A DNA stretch of 64,000 nt from DAIDKA01 sp036489445 (GCA_036489445.1 DASXFV010000017.1:1-64000), one strand, 5' to 3'; shown: positions 8,328 to 17,446, numbered from the stretch's first letter. The notes: a model not told the origin generated them from the sequence alone. Translations and numbers: made by a program.

Positions 8328-9182
8328 CTAAGGCTCACCCGGCTCCTGGTAGCCCAGACAGGGCACACTGATGGGCCGGATCGGCTCATCCAGATTCACC
8401 GCCGTCAGCGAGCCGCCCCAGACACAGCCGGTGTCCAGGCCGATGACGCCGTGGGCGTTCACATAGCCCAGCGCGGACCAGTGACCAAAGATGATGCGCG
8501 TGTCACGACTGGCGCGCCCGGGCACTTCGAACCAGGGCAACAGCATCGCGGCATGCTGCGGCGTGCCGGGTTGGCCCTGGGGCGGCGGTCCCTTGGCCTT
8601 GAGGGCCATCCGGCCCGCGGCAGTGCATACCCGCAACCGCGTCAGAGTGTTGACGATGAAGCGCAGCCGGTCGGCGCCGCGCAGCTCAGCGGTCCAAAGA
8701 TCGGGCTTGTCCCCGTACATGTGAGCGAAGAAATCCTCCGGGGATGCCAGCAGGGCGGTGTGCACCTCCCGGGCCAGCTCTACAGTCTGGGGCGCGCTCC
8801 ACTGCGGGACCAGGCCGGCATGGATGAGCAAATCCCCGTGTGCCGGATCCTGATACGCCAGTGGCCGTTCCAGCAACCATTGCAGCAGCAGGTCACGGTC
8901 GGGTGCACGCAGGATGGCCCCCAGGGTGTCCCCGGGCTTGCCCTGGCGTTGCGCGCCATAGGTCATCGCCAGCAGATGCAGGTCGTGATTGCCCAGCACG
9001 ACCACGGCGCTATCACCCAGGGCGCGAATCAGTCGCAGGCACTCCAGGGACTGCGGTCCGCGATTGACCAAATCGCCCACGAACCACAGCTGATCGTGGT
9101 CGGCAGAGAAATTCAGTCGCTCGAGCAGCGCGCGCAGCTCGGTAGCGCAGCCTTGCACATCCCCTATGGCAAAGCGTGCCAT
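8328..9182 (-). CDS. apaH: Symmetrical bis(5'-nucleosyl)-tetraphosphatase
   Basis: ApaH hydrolyses Ap4A to two ADP and also removes Np-caps from RNA. From the ATG at 9182 it has 284 residues. The metallophosphatase motifs are GDVQGC at residues 6-11, GDLVNRGP, and GNHDLHLL, with FGHWSALG further on. The longer frame upstream runs through apaG and is rejected. It is the last gene of the lptD-surA-pdxA-rsmA-(usp)-apaG-apaH block, 13 nt behind apaG. Confidence 0.95.
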   Translation of the reverse strand: MARFAIGDVQGCATELRALLERLNFSADHDQLWFVGDLVNRGPQSLECLRLIRALGDSAVVVLGNHDLHLLAMTYGAQRQGKPGDTLGAILRAPDRDLLLQWLLERPLAYQDPAHGDLLIHAGLVPQWSAPQTVELAREVHTALLASPEDFFAHMYGDKPDLWTAELRGADRLRFIVNTLTRLRVCTAAGRMALKAKGPPPQGQPGTPQHAAMLLPWFEVPGRASRDTRIIFGHWSALGYVNAHGVIGLDTGCVWGGSLTAVNLDEPIRPISVPCLGYQEPGEP

Positions 9183-9195
9183 GGCCTTGAGGCTG

Positions 9196-9576
9196 CTACT
9201 GCAGCACGCCGGGCTTGGCCAGGCGGAATGGGGCGATGAGCGTATCGAACGCATGGCCGCCATCCGCGATCATCTGGTAGCTGCCTTGCATGACCCCTAC
9301 GGGGGTTTCAATACTGGCGGCGCTTGAATAGCGGAAGCCCTGGCCCGGTTTCAGGTGGGGCTGCTCGCCGACGACACCGTCACCACGCACCTCCTGCACC
9401 TTGCCGTTCGCATCAGTGATCACCCAGTGCCGCCGCATCAGCCGGGCCGGATGTTCGCCATCATTGCGGATGGTGATGGTGTAGGAGAACACAAACCGCG
9501 GCTCATCCGGGTCGGATTGTTCGGCCAGGTAGCTGGTCTGCACATCGACCGTGATCCTGTGGACACTTTCCTGCAT
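9196..9576 (-). CDS. apaG: ApaG protein
   Basis: ApaG is a small fibronectin-III-like protein of uncertain biochemical function, encoded next to apaH in many proteobacteria. With the ATG at 9576 it has 126 residues, matching the family length of about 125. The conserved segments RRHWVITDANG, VRGDGVVGEQPHLKPG and GVMQGSYQM are all visible. It is usually directly behind rsmA; here a universal stress protein gene lies between, 16 nt upstream. Confidence 0.94.
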   Translation of the reverse strand: MQESVHRITVDVQTSYLAEQSDPDEPRFVFSYTITIRNDGEHPARLMRRHWVITDANGKVQEVRGDGVVGEQPHLKPGQGFRYSSAASIETPVGVMQGSYQMIADGGHAFDTLIAPFRLAKPGVLQ

Positions 9577-9592
9577 CAGTTGCCTGCGGATG

Positions 9593-10039
9593 TCAGTTCG
9601 CCTGGTCACCGCTGACGCGTACGGCGAGCACATCGCACGGAGCCGCATGCAGGACGGTGTCTTCAGTGAGGTTAACAAAAATGGATAGGCCGTGACGTTC
9701 GCGGGCCCCCAGCACGATCAGATCGGCAGACATGGCACGGGCCACGCGCACGATCTCGGCCTTGACGCTGCCGACTTCCACGCGCTGATGATTGGCATCG
9801 ACACCGATATCCGCGCACAGGGCGATCAGCCGCTGCTTTGCGGAGGCGGCGAGCTCATCCATCATCTGCACGGGGGCCGCCATGGTTTCGCCCACCGGTT
9901 CAACCGGTATGTATTCCACGACATGCAGCACTGTGAGCTCTGCGCCCAGCAGGGCGGCCAGGCCGCGTGCGCGTCTGCCGATGCTGATGCTGTCGGCATT
10001 CAGATCAATGGCAAGCAGAACTCTGCTGTAGATGGACAT
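9593..10039 (-). CDS. Universal stress protein (UspA family)
   Basis: This 148-residue protein starts with YSRVLLAIDLNADS and ends with the nucleotide-binding signature LIVLGARERHG and the C-terminal strand CDVLAVRV, the layout of UspA-like proteins. Its ATG overlaps the rsmA stop by one base (TGATG), showing strong translational coupling. It interrupts the otherwise conserved rsmA-apaG adjacency. The role is unknown; its position suggests it is made with the envelope and ribosome-maturation genes of this operon (inference). Confidence 0.88.
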   Translation of the reverse strand: MSIYSRVLLAIDLNADSISIGRRARGLAALLGAELTVLHVVEYIPVEPVGETMAAPVQMMDELAASAKQRLIALCADIGVDANHQRVEVGSVKAEIVRVARAMSADLIVLGARERHGLSIFVNLTEDTVLHAAPCDVLAVRVSGDQAN

Positions 10040-10866
10040 CACGGCACCTCGGTACGGCTGCGGCCGACGTTACAGGCGGAAGGGTAACCGATCGCGCCGA
10101 TTTGCAGTGCAAGTCGATTGAAGTCTTCCGGAGCGAGGGTCTCGGCCCGGACCGATGGATCCACGCCACAGGCTTCGATGTCCGGCGCCGCGAGCAGGTT
10201 GCGCAGGGCATTGCGCAGGGTCTTGCGCCGCTGGGAGAACGCCGCAGTCACCACCTGTGCGAATTGCGGCGCCAACTCAAAGGCGGGCGTTGCCCTGACG
10301 GTAAGGCGTGCCACCGCGGACCAGACGCGCGGCGGGGGCTTGAATGCGCCGGGCCCAATGTCGAACAGCTGCTCGACGGTGACCCAGGGAGCCAGCATCA
10401 CGGTGAGACGGCCGTACTCCCCGGTACCGGGTGCCGCAGCCATGCGGGCCACGACTTCCCGCTGCAGCATGACATGCAGGTCGACAATGGCGGGCGCCGC
10501 AGCAATCAGCCTGAACAACAGAGGCGTTGAGATATTGTAGGGCAGGTTGCCGATGACCCGCAGCCGCCCGCCACGGCTCGCCGCCAGGGCGGCGAAATCA
10601 AAATTGAGCGCGTCGGCCTCGTGCAGGGTGGCGGCGCGCGCCAGGGCCATGGTGGGGCGCAGCGCCTGGGCCAGATCCCGGTCGATCTCCACGGCATCAA
10701 AACTGGCGTATTCGCCCTCAAGCAGCACATGGGTGAGAGCGCCGCGGCCGGGACCGATCTCCAGCAGGTGATCGTGGGGGCCGGGATTGATGGCGCGTGC
10801 GATTCGGCCAATGACCCCCGGATCGTGCAGAAAGTGCTGACCGAAGCGCCTGCGGGTCTGGCTCAC
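10039..10866 (-). CDS. rsmA: 16S rRNA (adenine1518-N6/adenine1519-N6)-dimethyltransferase
   Basis: RsmA (KsgA) dimethylates two adjacent adenines near the 3' end of 16S rRNA during late 30S assembly. It has 275 residues. The N-terminus shows RRRFGQHFLHDP, then the S-adenosylmethionine motif LEIGPGRGALT and the catalytic NLPYNIS. Its start overlaps the pdxA stop by 4 nt and its stop overlaps the usp start. The identification is secure. Confidence 0.96.
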   Translation of the reverse strand: MSQTRRRFGQHFLHDPGVIGRIARAINPGPHDHLLEIGPGRGALTHVLLEGEYASFDAVEIDRDLAQALRPTMALARAATLHEADALNFDFAALAASRGGRLRVIGNLPYNISTPLLFRLIAAAPAIVDLHVMLQREVVARMAAAPGTGEYGRLTVMLAPWVTVEQLFDIGPGAFKPPPRVWSAVARLTVRATPAFELAPQFAQVVTAAFSQRRKTLRNALRNLLAAPDIEACGVDPSVRAETLAPEDFNRLALQIGAIGYPSACNVGRSRTEVP

Positions 10867-11852
10867 GCCGCGTGCACTGCCATCGTGGTCGCCATGCGTA
10901 CGGCGGCAGCGAGGCTCGCGACATCCGCGTGACCGGTGCCTGCCAGGTCCAACGCCGTACCGTGATCCACGGAGGTGCGGATGATCGGTAATCCCAGGGT
11001 TACATTCACGGCCTGGTCAAAGTGCGCGTGCTTGATCACCGGCAGTCCCTGGTCGTGATACATCGCCAGCACAGCGTCGTAGGCGCTCATCAGCCGCGGC
11101 ACGAAAATCGTGTCCGCCGGAAAGGGGCCGCTGACATCCAGGCCGCGTTCGCGCATCCGATCGACGGCCGGACCAATGACGGTGAGTTCCTCGCGCCCCA
11201 GGTGGCCGCTTTCACCGGCGTGGGGGTTCAGGCCGCACACGGCGATGCGTGGCTTGGTCACCCCCCACCAGCGTCGCAGATCGGTGTCCAGGATGGTGAG
11301 CACCGCCTCGAGCAACGTACCGGTGATGGCCTGCGCAACGCTGGCCAGTGGCAGATGGGTAGTTGCCAGTGCAACGCGCATGTTGCCGGAGGCCAGCATC
11401 ATCACGGGTAGCGGCGCGCCGCAACGCTGCGCCAGATATTCGGTGTGGCCCGTGAAGGCAAAACCGGCTTCAATGATGGTGCTCTTCTGCACCGGAGCGG
11501 TCACCATGGCGGCGAATTCACCGCCCAGACACCCCTGTGCGGCCCGATCCAGCGTGGCGAGCACGGCTGCGGCGTTGCGCGCATTGAGCTTGCCCGCTTC
11601 GGCCGCACAGGCGAGGGGCGTATGCAGGACGCCGAGGGTGCCGGGTGTATGGGGGCGGACCGGCTGCGCCGGTTCGTACTCCCACAGTTGCAGTTTCAGG
11701 CTCAGCTGCCGGGCGCGGGCGGCAAGCAGGTCCCGATCCCCGAGGCAGATGAGCTCGCACGGCAGCGGACCGCGCGCGAGCTGCAGGCAAAGATCCGGAC
11801 CGACGCCCCCAGGTTCACCGGAGGTGACGGCAATGCGCGCCTGCGGCGCCAC
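10863..11852 (-). CDS. pdxA: 4-hydroxythreonine-4-phosphate dehydrogenase
   Basis: PdxA oxidises 4-phosphohydroxy-L-threonine in the DXP-dependent pyridoxal phosphate pathway. It has 329 residues. Visible motifs are TSGEPGGVGPDL at the N-terminus, TGHTEYLA, CGLNPHAGESGHLG (metal and phosphate binding), and YHDQGLPVIK. It follows surA by 3 nt and overlaps rsmA by 4 nt, in the conserved order known from E. coli. Confidence 0.96.
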   Translation of the reverse strand: MAPQARIAVTSGEPGGVGPDLCLQLARGPLPCELICLGDRDLLAARARQLSLKLQLWEYEPAQPVRPHTPGTLGVLHTPLACAAEAGKLNARNAAAVLATLDRAAQGCLGGEFAAMVTAPVQKSTIIEAGFAFTGHTEYLAQRCGAPLPVMMLASGNMRVALATTHLPLASVAQAITGTLLEAVLTILDTDLRRWWGVTKPRIAVCGLNPHAGESGHLGREELTVIGPAVDRMRERGLDVSGPFPADTIFVPRLMSAYDAVLAMYHDQGLPVIKHAHFDQAVNVTLGLPIIRTSVDHGTALDLAGTGHADVASLAAAVRMATTMAVHAA

Positions 11853-11855
11853 GGG

Positions 11856-13181
11856 TCAGGACTTCAGGTCGACGTAGGCCTCATCGCGCAACCGCCGCAG
11901 CCACAGCTCAGTCTCCTCGTCCACCTTGCTGGCGCGGATCTGGTCGGCGGCCTGCTTGCGCTGCAGCTCCTTGGTGTCGTCGAACTTACGGCGCCCCAGC
12001 AGCTGCACGATGTGCCAGCCGGCCTGAGTGTGGAAGGGCTCGGAAATCTCATTCACCGTCAGGCCATCGACGACCTTGGCGAATTCCGGCGGAAAAGCGT
12101 CGGTGGTGGTCCAATCCAGATCGCCGCCATCGGAGGCCGTTCCCACGTCCTGGGAACTTACCTGCGCGAGGGCCGCGAAATCCTCGCCCGCGAGGATGCG
12201 CTTGCGCAGGTTCTCGAGCTTCAGTTTGACGGTGGCGTCATCCTGCAGATCGTTGGTGCGCATCAGGATATGGCGTGCGTGAACCTGCTCGACGATGTCG
12301 TTTTTCTGCAGGTTGCGCACTTCGTTGAGCCGCACGATATGAAAGCCGGTGGGCGCGCGAATAGGCGCACTGACTTCGCCAGGCTTCATGTTCAGCACCG
12401 TGTCGGCGAGCACCGTGGGCAGCTCGGTACCTTTGCGCCACCCGAGCTCACCGCCGTCCAAGGCGGTCTGGCTGTTGGAATTGGCGATGGCAAGCTTGGC
12501 GAAGTCCTCGCCTTTCTTGGCGCGGGCGGCGATGTCATCCGCCTTCTTCTGCGCCGCTTCCAGCTGTGCCGTGGTGGCCTCCTGCGGTACGGCGATCAGG
12601 ATGTGGGAGACGTTGTACTCGGCGTTCGCCGAGGGGTGATGCGCCTGACGCTCCAGGTACGTATCGATTTCGCGGGGCGTCACGCTGATGTGCTGCACGA
12701 CATCGCGCTGCTGCAACAGCCGCAGCGTCAGTTCACGGCGCATGGAGTCGCGGAAACTGGCATAGTCCAACCCTTGCGTCGCCAAGGCCTGTGGCAGCTG
12801 CTGCAACGAAATTCCATTGCGCTGCGCGACCTCTGTCAGGGCGTTGTTCAAGGTCTCATCCGAGATCTTCAGACCCGCATGGTCGGCATGCTGCATCTCG
12901 ACCTCCTGCACGACCAGATGCTCGATGATCTGCTGGCGCAGCACGCTGTCGGGAGGCATATCCTGCCCCTGGGCGCGCAAGCGATCCTTGACGCTGGCCA
13001 GCTGCTCATCGACCTCGGACGCGAGCACCACCCCGTCATTGACCACCGCGGCCACCCGGTCCAGCAGTTGACCCGTGCCCTGGATTTCCCGGGTCTGGGC
13101 AGTGGCATCCAGACTGACACCCAAGGTGGTCAGGAGCAGCAAGGAGGCGGCAAGCGTCGCGACACGTTTAAAATTATTCAT
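11856..13181 (-). CDS. surA: Periplasmic chaperone / peptidyl-prolyl isomerase SurA
   Basis: SurA escorts outer-membrane proteins through the periplasm, including the LptD encoded just upstream. The 441-residue protein has a signal peptide (cleavage near DATAQ), a helical N-terminal chaperone domain with DRVAAVVNDGVVLASEVD, and two parvulin-type domains marked by VSHILIAV and ARHILMRT, each followed by a GGELGW or GGDLDW motif. It lies 5 nt behind lptD. The identification is secure. Confidence 0.95.
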   Translation of the reverse strand: MNNFKRVATLAASLLLLTTLGVSLDATAQTREIQGTGQLLDRVAAVVNDGVVLASEVDEQLASVKDRLRAQGQDMPPDSVLRQQIIEHLVVQEVEMQHADHAGLKISDETLNNALTEVAQRNGISLQQLPQALATQGLDYASFRDSMRRELTLRLLQQRDVVQHISVTPREIDTYLERQAHHPSANAEYNVSHILIAVPQEATTAQLEAAQKKADDIAARAKKGEDFAKLAIANSNSQTALDGGELGWRKGTELPTVLADTVLNMKPGEVSAPIRAPTGFHIVRLNEVRNLQKNDIVEQVHARHILMRTNDLQDDATVKLKLENLRKRILAGEDFAALAQVSSQDVGTASDGGDLDWTTTDAFPPEFAKVVDGLTVNEISEPFHTQAGWHIVQLLGRRKFDDTKELQRKQAADQIRASKVDEETELWLRRLRDEAYVDLKS

Positions 13182-13186
13182 GATCT

Positions 13187-15619
13187 TCAGGGGCTTACAG
13201 AGGTGGGGGAGTATCCCCGAATGGCGGAGCCAAGGAAAGTGCCCGCTTCGGATCCGACACTTGCCAGGCCATTGAGTTCCAGCTGCACGAATATACCCGT
13301 GTCCTGGCGCCCGGTGCTGTTGCTCAGTGCCCGGCGTGCCAGGATCCGTACTCCCCAGCAGCAGGCGCGGTATTCGAAACCGGCGAAGCGCTCCAGCATC
13401 TGGTGCTGGTCCAGGGCGTAGACCACCCGGCCATAGGCGTTCCAGTTGCGCAGTATCGGCCAGGCGGTGGACGCCTCGATCTGATCCAGGCTGTCCGGTG
13501 TGAGGTAGGCCTGGGTGAGGGCCGTGGCGCGCAACTGAGCCTGGGTCGGAGTGAAGCCCTGCGCCAGCTGCGAGGCGTAGATTTCGCCAAAAGCCGCCGC
13601 CAGAGCCTGGGCCTGCGCCTGGCTCTCGGCGGGTGTGTCACGCTGGAAGCGGTACGCCAGATTCACGACCGCGTCGTCGGCGGGTTTGAACTGCAGCTCC
13701 ACGATGCTGCGATCGCTGTCGCGGGTCTGTGGATCCCACTCCTCCCCCAGATTCACGCTCCAGTTCTTGTAGGCGGTCAGGGCCACCTCGGCGACCAGAT
13801 CGGAGCGCAGGCCGGTGGTGGGCTCCAGTGGGATCTGCACCCGCGGCGGCTGGAAATAATAGGTCTGTCCCAGCGTCGCGGACAGGTACTGCTGCCCGGT
13901 ATTGGTCGCGAGCAGGCGGCTGGTCACCGCCGTGCTGACCTGATCGGCATCCCCAATACGATCGACGCCCACAAATCGATTGGTGCGGAACAGCTCCACC
14001 AGGTTCAGATCCGGCAACCCGGTATCGAACAGTGGCAGCTGGTCCTGATTGCGGTAGGGCGTATACACATACAGCATTCGAGGTTCCAGGGTCAGTGTGC
14101 GGTCTGCGCCGCTGCCTGCGGGACGCTCGAACAGCAGCCCCGTGTCCAGGCTGCCGGTTGGCAACGCGCGGGTGGGATTGCGCGCCTGGCCCGCCGCCGT
14201 GTTGTCCAGTGAATACTGGGTGAATTCATAGGCCACGCCGGGCCGCACAAAATAACCCGGCCCTTCGAAGTGCAAAATGGCGTCGGGGCGCAGGTCCAGG
14301 CGCCAGCCGGTCACGCCGATGTCGCGGTCGAAGTTCACGACCTCGGAATCAAAGCCGTAGTGCAGGATCCCTGCTGATCCCACCACGAAATCGCTGTCAG
14401 CCGTGAGCTGCGGCAGGCGCGCATAGGGGCGCTGGGTGGGATCCAACAGCTGCTCGATCGTGTCCAGGGTCTGGTACTGCTCGAACTGCGCCGCCAGGCG
14501 CCAGTTCTCATCGCGATACGAGAGCGCGGCCGAGCGCTGCAGGTAGGCCACGCTCGTGCCTTCCGGTCCTTGGCCGAAGTCCTGAAAATAAAGTGAATCC
14601 CCGACATTGGCCGCATCGATGTGCAACCGGAAATCATCCGGCAGTTCGGTGGTCTGGGTCAGGTGCACGAAGCTGCGGTCGTGGTCAGTCAAGCCTTCCC
14701 CGGTCGCCTGGGCGTCGTAGGGCAGAAACTGCCAGACCAGTTCGCCGTGCTGGTCATCCGTCATGTAGCGCGCATCCCCGCCGATGTCGACGCCGCGGCG
14801 GGTGTAGTAGGTGGGGGTGAGCTGCAGATCCGCTTGCGGCGCGATGTTCCAGTACCAGGGCGCCGAGGCAAAAAAGCCGCTGCGGCTATTGCTGCCGACA
14901 CTGGGGAACAGGAACCCGGTCTTGCGCTCATTGTCCAGCGGAAAGGACAGCCAGGGCAGATACAGGATGGGAACGCCGTCGAAGTCCACACTGGCATCGC
15001 GTGCGACGCCGGTGTGCTGGCCGCTGTCCAGAGTCAGAGTACCGGCGCGGATCTGCCAGACTTCCTCGGTCAGCGGACAGGTGCTGAACGTTACATCCTG
15101 CAATCGCAGGATACCGCCGGGAGTCAGATCCACCAGTTGCGCGGAACCATGGGCGTCGCGTTGCAGCAATTCAAACTGCGCATTGTTGAAGCTGGCGCCG
15201 CCGGTGGTTGAATAGCGGCCATTGCTGCCGGTGAGGTGGATCAAGGGGTCCTGGTAATCAACCTTGCCCTTGACCCGCACGGCGTTGTTGGCCCGCTCAT
15301 ATTCGGCATCGTCCGATTGCAGGACCCGGTCTCCCTGCCGCACGACCACGTGGCCGGTCAGATTCAATGTGCCATTGCCTTCCAGGCCGCCAACGAATGT
15401 ATCGGCGCCGAGGTCAAGACTGCCGCCCGCGGCGAAACTGGGTTGGTGGATGGGTGCCGTTTTCTGCCGCTTCACCGAGCGGGGCGCCGGGCAGGCAAAG
15501 GGTGTGTCCGCGTGCACCAGCGGTGTCAATGCGCCGCAACCCAGGGCGCAGGCGAGCAGCGACGTCGCACGCCACCATGAGGGAAATCTGCAACTTGGGA
15601 ATTGGTCGGGGTGCGCCAT
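13187..15619 (-). CDS. lptD: LPS-assembly protein LptD
   Basis: LptD forms the outer-membrane barrel that inserts lipopolysaccharide, together with LptE. The protein has about 810 residues with a signal peptide, an N-terminal OstA/LptA-like domain (about 70-180) and a large beta-barrel. The four cysteines needed for the non-consecutive disulfides are present: one just after the signal peptide (FACPAP), one in FSTCPL, and the adjacent pair in RACCWG near the C-terminus. Start: ATG at 15619 (MAHPDQ) or 15631 (MRDPMA); neither has a clear ribosome-binding site. A palindromic TATAAT lies immediately upstream between lptD and the divergent amgK. Confidence 0.94.
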   Translation of the reverse strand: MAHPDQFPSCRFPSWWRATSLLACALGCGALTPLVHADTPFACPAPRSVKRQKTAPIHQPSFAAGGSLDLGADTFVGGLEGNGTLNLTGHVVVRQGDRVLQSDDAEYERANNAVRVKGKVDYQDPLIHLTGSNGRYSTTGGASFNNAQFELLQRDAHGSAQLVDLTPGGILRLQDVTFSTCPLTEEVWQIRAGTLTLDSGQHTGVARDASVDFDGVPILYLPWLSFPLDNERKTGFLFPSVGSNSRSGFFASAPWYWNIAPQADLQLTPTYYTRRGVDIGGDARYMTDDQHGELVWQFLPYDAQATGEGLTDHDRSFVHLTQTTELPDDFRLHIDAANVGDSLYFQDFGQGPEGTSVAYLQRSAALSYRDENWRLAAQFEQYQTLDTIEQLLDPTQRPYARLPQLTADSDFVVGSAGILHYGFDSEVVNFDRDIGVTGWRLDLRPDAILHFEGPGYFVRPGVAYEFTQYSLDNTAAGQARNPTRALPTGSLDTGLLFERPAGSGADRTLTLEPRMLYVYTPYRNQDQLPLFDTGLPDLNLVELFRTNRFVGVDRIGDADQVSTAVTSRLLATNTGQQYLSATLGQTYYFQPPRVQIPLEPTTGLRSDLVAEVALTAYKNWSVNLGEEWDPQTRDSDRSIVELQFKPADDAVVNLAYRFQRDTPAESQAQAQALAAAFGEIYASQLAQGFTPTQAQLRATALTQAYLTPDSLDQIEASTAWPILRNWNAYGRVVYALDQHQMLERFAGFEYRACCWGVRILARRALSNSTGRQDTGIFVQLELNGLASVGSEAGTFLGSAIRGYSPTSVSP

Positions 15620-15628
15620 GGGGTCGCG

Positions 15629-15638
15629 CATTATAATG
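15629..15638. promoter_or_regulatory. Palindromic -10 element between lptD and amgK
   Basis: The ten bases CATTATAATG form a perfect palindrome and contain a consensus TATAAT on both strands. On the plus strand the hexamer (15632-15637) ends 8 nt before the amgK ATG; on the minus strand it ends 10 nt before the lptD ATG at 15619. No good -35 is seen on either side. Both transcripts would have almost no leader. Confidence 0.5.
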
Positions 15639-15645
15639 AAGACCT

Positions 15646-16728
15646 ATGTCTCACGCCGATGCACGTTTAGACCTGGTCACCGACTGGGTCACCAAGGACC
15701 TGCGGCTGTCGCCGCGGCGCATTGAGCCGGCCTCCAGCGACGCCAGCTTTCGCAGGTATTTTCGCGTGTTTCATGCGGGGGGTACCCACATCGTGATGGA
15801 CGCGCCGCCCGGCCGTGAGGATGTGCGACCGTATCTGAATGTCACCGTCATGCTGGAAACGGCTGGCGTGCACGTGCCACGCGTATACGAATGGGACGCA
15901 GCCCGGGGTCTGGTGCTGATGGAGGATCTGGGGACCCGGCCGTATCTGCCTGCACTGCGCGCGAAAGATGACGTCGACCGGCTGTACCGTGACGCGTTGA
16001 CCGCCCTGGCGGATATCCAGGTCCGGGGCCGCGATTCCGCGTTCCAGTTGCCACCCTACGACCGCGAGGTGCTGGTGCGCGAGATGGCGTTGATGCCGGA
16101 GTGGTTCTGTGCGCGGCATCTGCAGCTGGAACTGACACAGGCCCAGGGCCAGATGCTCACGGCGGCCTTTGAATTTCTGGTCACCGAGGCGCTCGAGCAG
16201 CCGCAGGTGTTCGTGCACCGGGACTACCACTCGCGGAATCTCCTGATCACTCAGGAGCGCAATCCGGGGATCATCGACTTCCAGGATGCACTGCGCGGCC
16301 CGGTGGGCTACGACCTGGCATCGCTCCTCAAGGACTGCTACATCAGCTGGCCGCGATCCCGGGTGGAGGGGTGGGTGCGGGAATACCGATTGATGATGCA
16401 CGAACGTGCTTCGCATAGCGCCGGCAAGAATGATGCGCAGATGCTGCGCTGGCTGGATGTCAGCGGCGTCCAGCGGCATCTGAAGGTGCTCGGCATCTTT
16501 GCGCGGCTGTGGTACCGGGACGGCAAGTCCGGGTACCTGGATGACCTGCCCTTGACCCTGCGCTATCTGGTGGACGCGTGCGCGCGGTTCCGGCCGCTGC
16601 ATCCGTTGCGTGAATTTCTGGCGCACAGTGTGGTGCCGGCACTGCTACAGGCGAATGCGCGCGAGGCACAAAGAATTGCCGCCGGCGCCACCTGCGCAGC
16701 AGAGGCTTGCGCGCCGCAACCGGTATGA
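15646..16728 (+). CDS. amgK: N-acetylmuramate/N-acetylglucosamine kinase AmgK
   Basis: AmgK phosphorylates the anomeric carbon of N-acetylmuramic acid, the entry step of the cell-wall recycling route that bypasses de novo UDP-MurNAc synthesis and can give fosfomycin tolerance. The 360-residue protein belongs to the aminoglycoside phosphotransferase fold: VFVHRDYHSRNLLI (catalytic loop with Asp and Asn) and GIIDFQDALRGPVGYDLASLLKD (metal-binding Asp). The partner murU overlaps by 4 nt (ATGA), which makes the specific call strong. It is divergent from lptD, the arrangement seen in pseudomonads. Confidence 0.9.
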   Translation: MSHADARLDLVTDWVTKDLRLSPRRIEPASSDASFRRYFRVFHAGGTHIVMDAPPGREDVRPYLNVTVMLETAGVHVPRVYEWDAARGLVLMEDLGTRPYLPALRAKDDVDRLYRDALTALADIQVRGRDSAFQLPPYDREVLVREMALMPEWFCARHLQLELTQAQGQMLTAAFEFLVTEALEQPQVFVHRDYHSRNLLITQERNPGIIDFQDALRGPVGYDLASLLKDCYISWPRSRVEGWVREYRLMMHERASHSAGKNDAQMLRWLDVSGVQRHLKVLGIFARLWYRDGKSGYLDDLPLTLRYLVDACARFRPLHPLREFLAHSVVPALLQANAREAQRIAAGATCAAEACAPQPV

Positions 16729-17402
16729 AGGCCATGCTGCTCGCCGCCGGGCGCGGCGAACGCATGCGACCTCTGACCGATCACACGCCAAAGCCGCTAC
16801 TGCGTGTGGCAGACAAACCGCTCATCTGCTGGCACCTGGAGGCGCTGGTGCGAGCGGGGGTGCGCGAGGTCATCGTGAATCTCTCCTGGCTGGGCGAGCA
16901 GATCCGGGAAACACTGGGTGACGGCCAGGCCTTCGGGCTGCGGATCCGCTACAGCGAGGAAGGCAATCCGCCGCTGGAAACCGGCGGCGGCATTTTCAAG
17001 GCGCTGCCGCTGCTGGGACCGGAGCCGTTCCTGGTGGTCAATGGCGACACCTTCACTGATGTGGATGTGCGCTCGCTGCAGTTGTCCGCAGCCGCGGATG
17101 CGCGTCTGGTCCTGGTGCCCAATCCGCCGCAGCATCCCCACGGCGACTTTGTCCTCGAGGGCGAGTGGATCGTGGACCGCGCCGGACCCCGTTTGACATA
17201 CAGCGGTATCGGTATTTTCAGTCCGGCGCTGTTCCACGGGTGTACGGCGGGCCCATTTCCACTGCTGCCCTTGCTGCAGCGAGCGAGCGGCGCGGGGCGG
17301 CTACAGGGCCAGCGGCATAGCGGGCAGTGGCTGGACATCGGCACCCCCGAGCGCCTGACCGCGTTGAACCGGCAGTTGGCGCAGTCCCGGCATCCGGGCT
17401 GA
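16725..17402 (+). CDS. murU: N-acetylmuramate alpha-1-phosphate uridylyltransferase MurU
   Basis: MurU converts MurNAc-1-phosphate and UTP to UDP-MurNAc, the step after AmgK. From the ATG at 16725, which overlaps the amgK stop, it has 225 residues. The nucleotidyltransferase signature LLAAGRGERMRPLT is at the very N-terminus, followed by PKPLL, ETGGGIFKALP, and the metal-binding VVNGDTF. It resembles glucose-1-phosphate nucleotidyltransferases, but the coupling to amgK and the length support MurU. Confidence 0.9.
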   Translation: MKAMLLAAGRGERMRPLTDHTPKPLLRVADKPLICWHLEALVRAGVREVIVNLSWLGEQIRETLGDGQAFGLRIRYSEEGNPPLETGGGIFKALPLLGPEPFLVVNGDTFTDVDVRSLQLSAAADARLVLVPNPPQHPHGDFVLEGEWIVDRAGPRLTYSGIGIFSPALFHGCTAGPFPLLPLLQRASGAGRLQGQRHSGQWLDIGTPERLTALNRQLAQSRHPG

Positions 17403-17434
17403 GGGGCGCCGGCGGGGCGCTTGACCTGCTGGGG

Positions 17435-17440
17435 TACAAT
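17435..17440 (+). promoter_or_regulatory. Putative -10 element of lipA (leaderless arrangement)
   Basis: TACAAT (5 of 6 matches to the -10 consensus) ends 6 nt before the lipA ATG. Only ggcggc lies between, with no Shine-Dalgarno sequence. Transcription starting about 7 nt after the hexamer would begin at the ATG itself. No -35 element is evident at the usual spacing. Confidence 0.45.
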
Positions 17441-17446
17441 GGCGGC

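Noticed and set aside
11445..13421. Long plus-strand open frame (658 codons) opposite pdxA and surA
   Set aside because: It is antisense to two well-identified genes, has no recognisable family features, and arises from GC-rich codon structure of the real genes.
17421..17440. TTGACC plus TACAAT as a complete lipA promoter
   Set aside because: The hexamers are only 8 bp apart; the TTGACC cannot act as the -35 for that -10.
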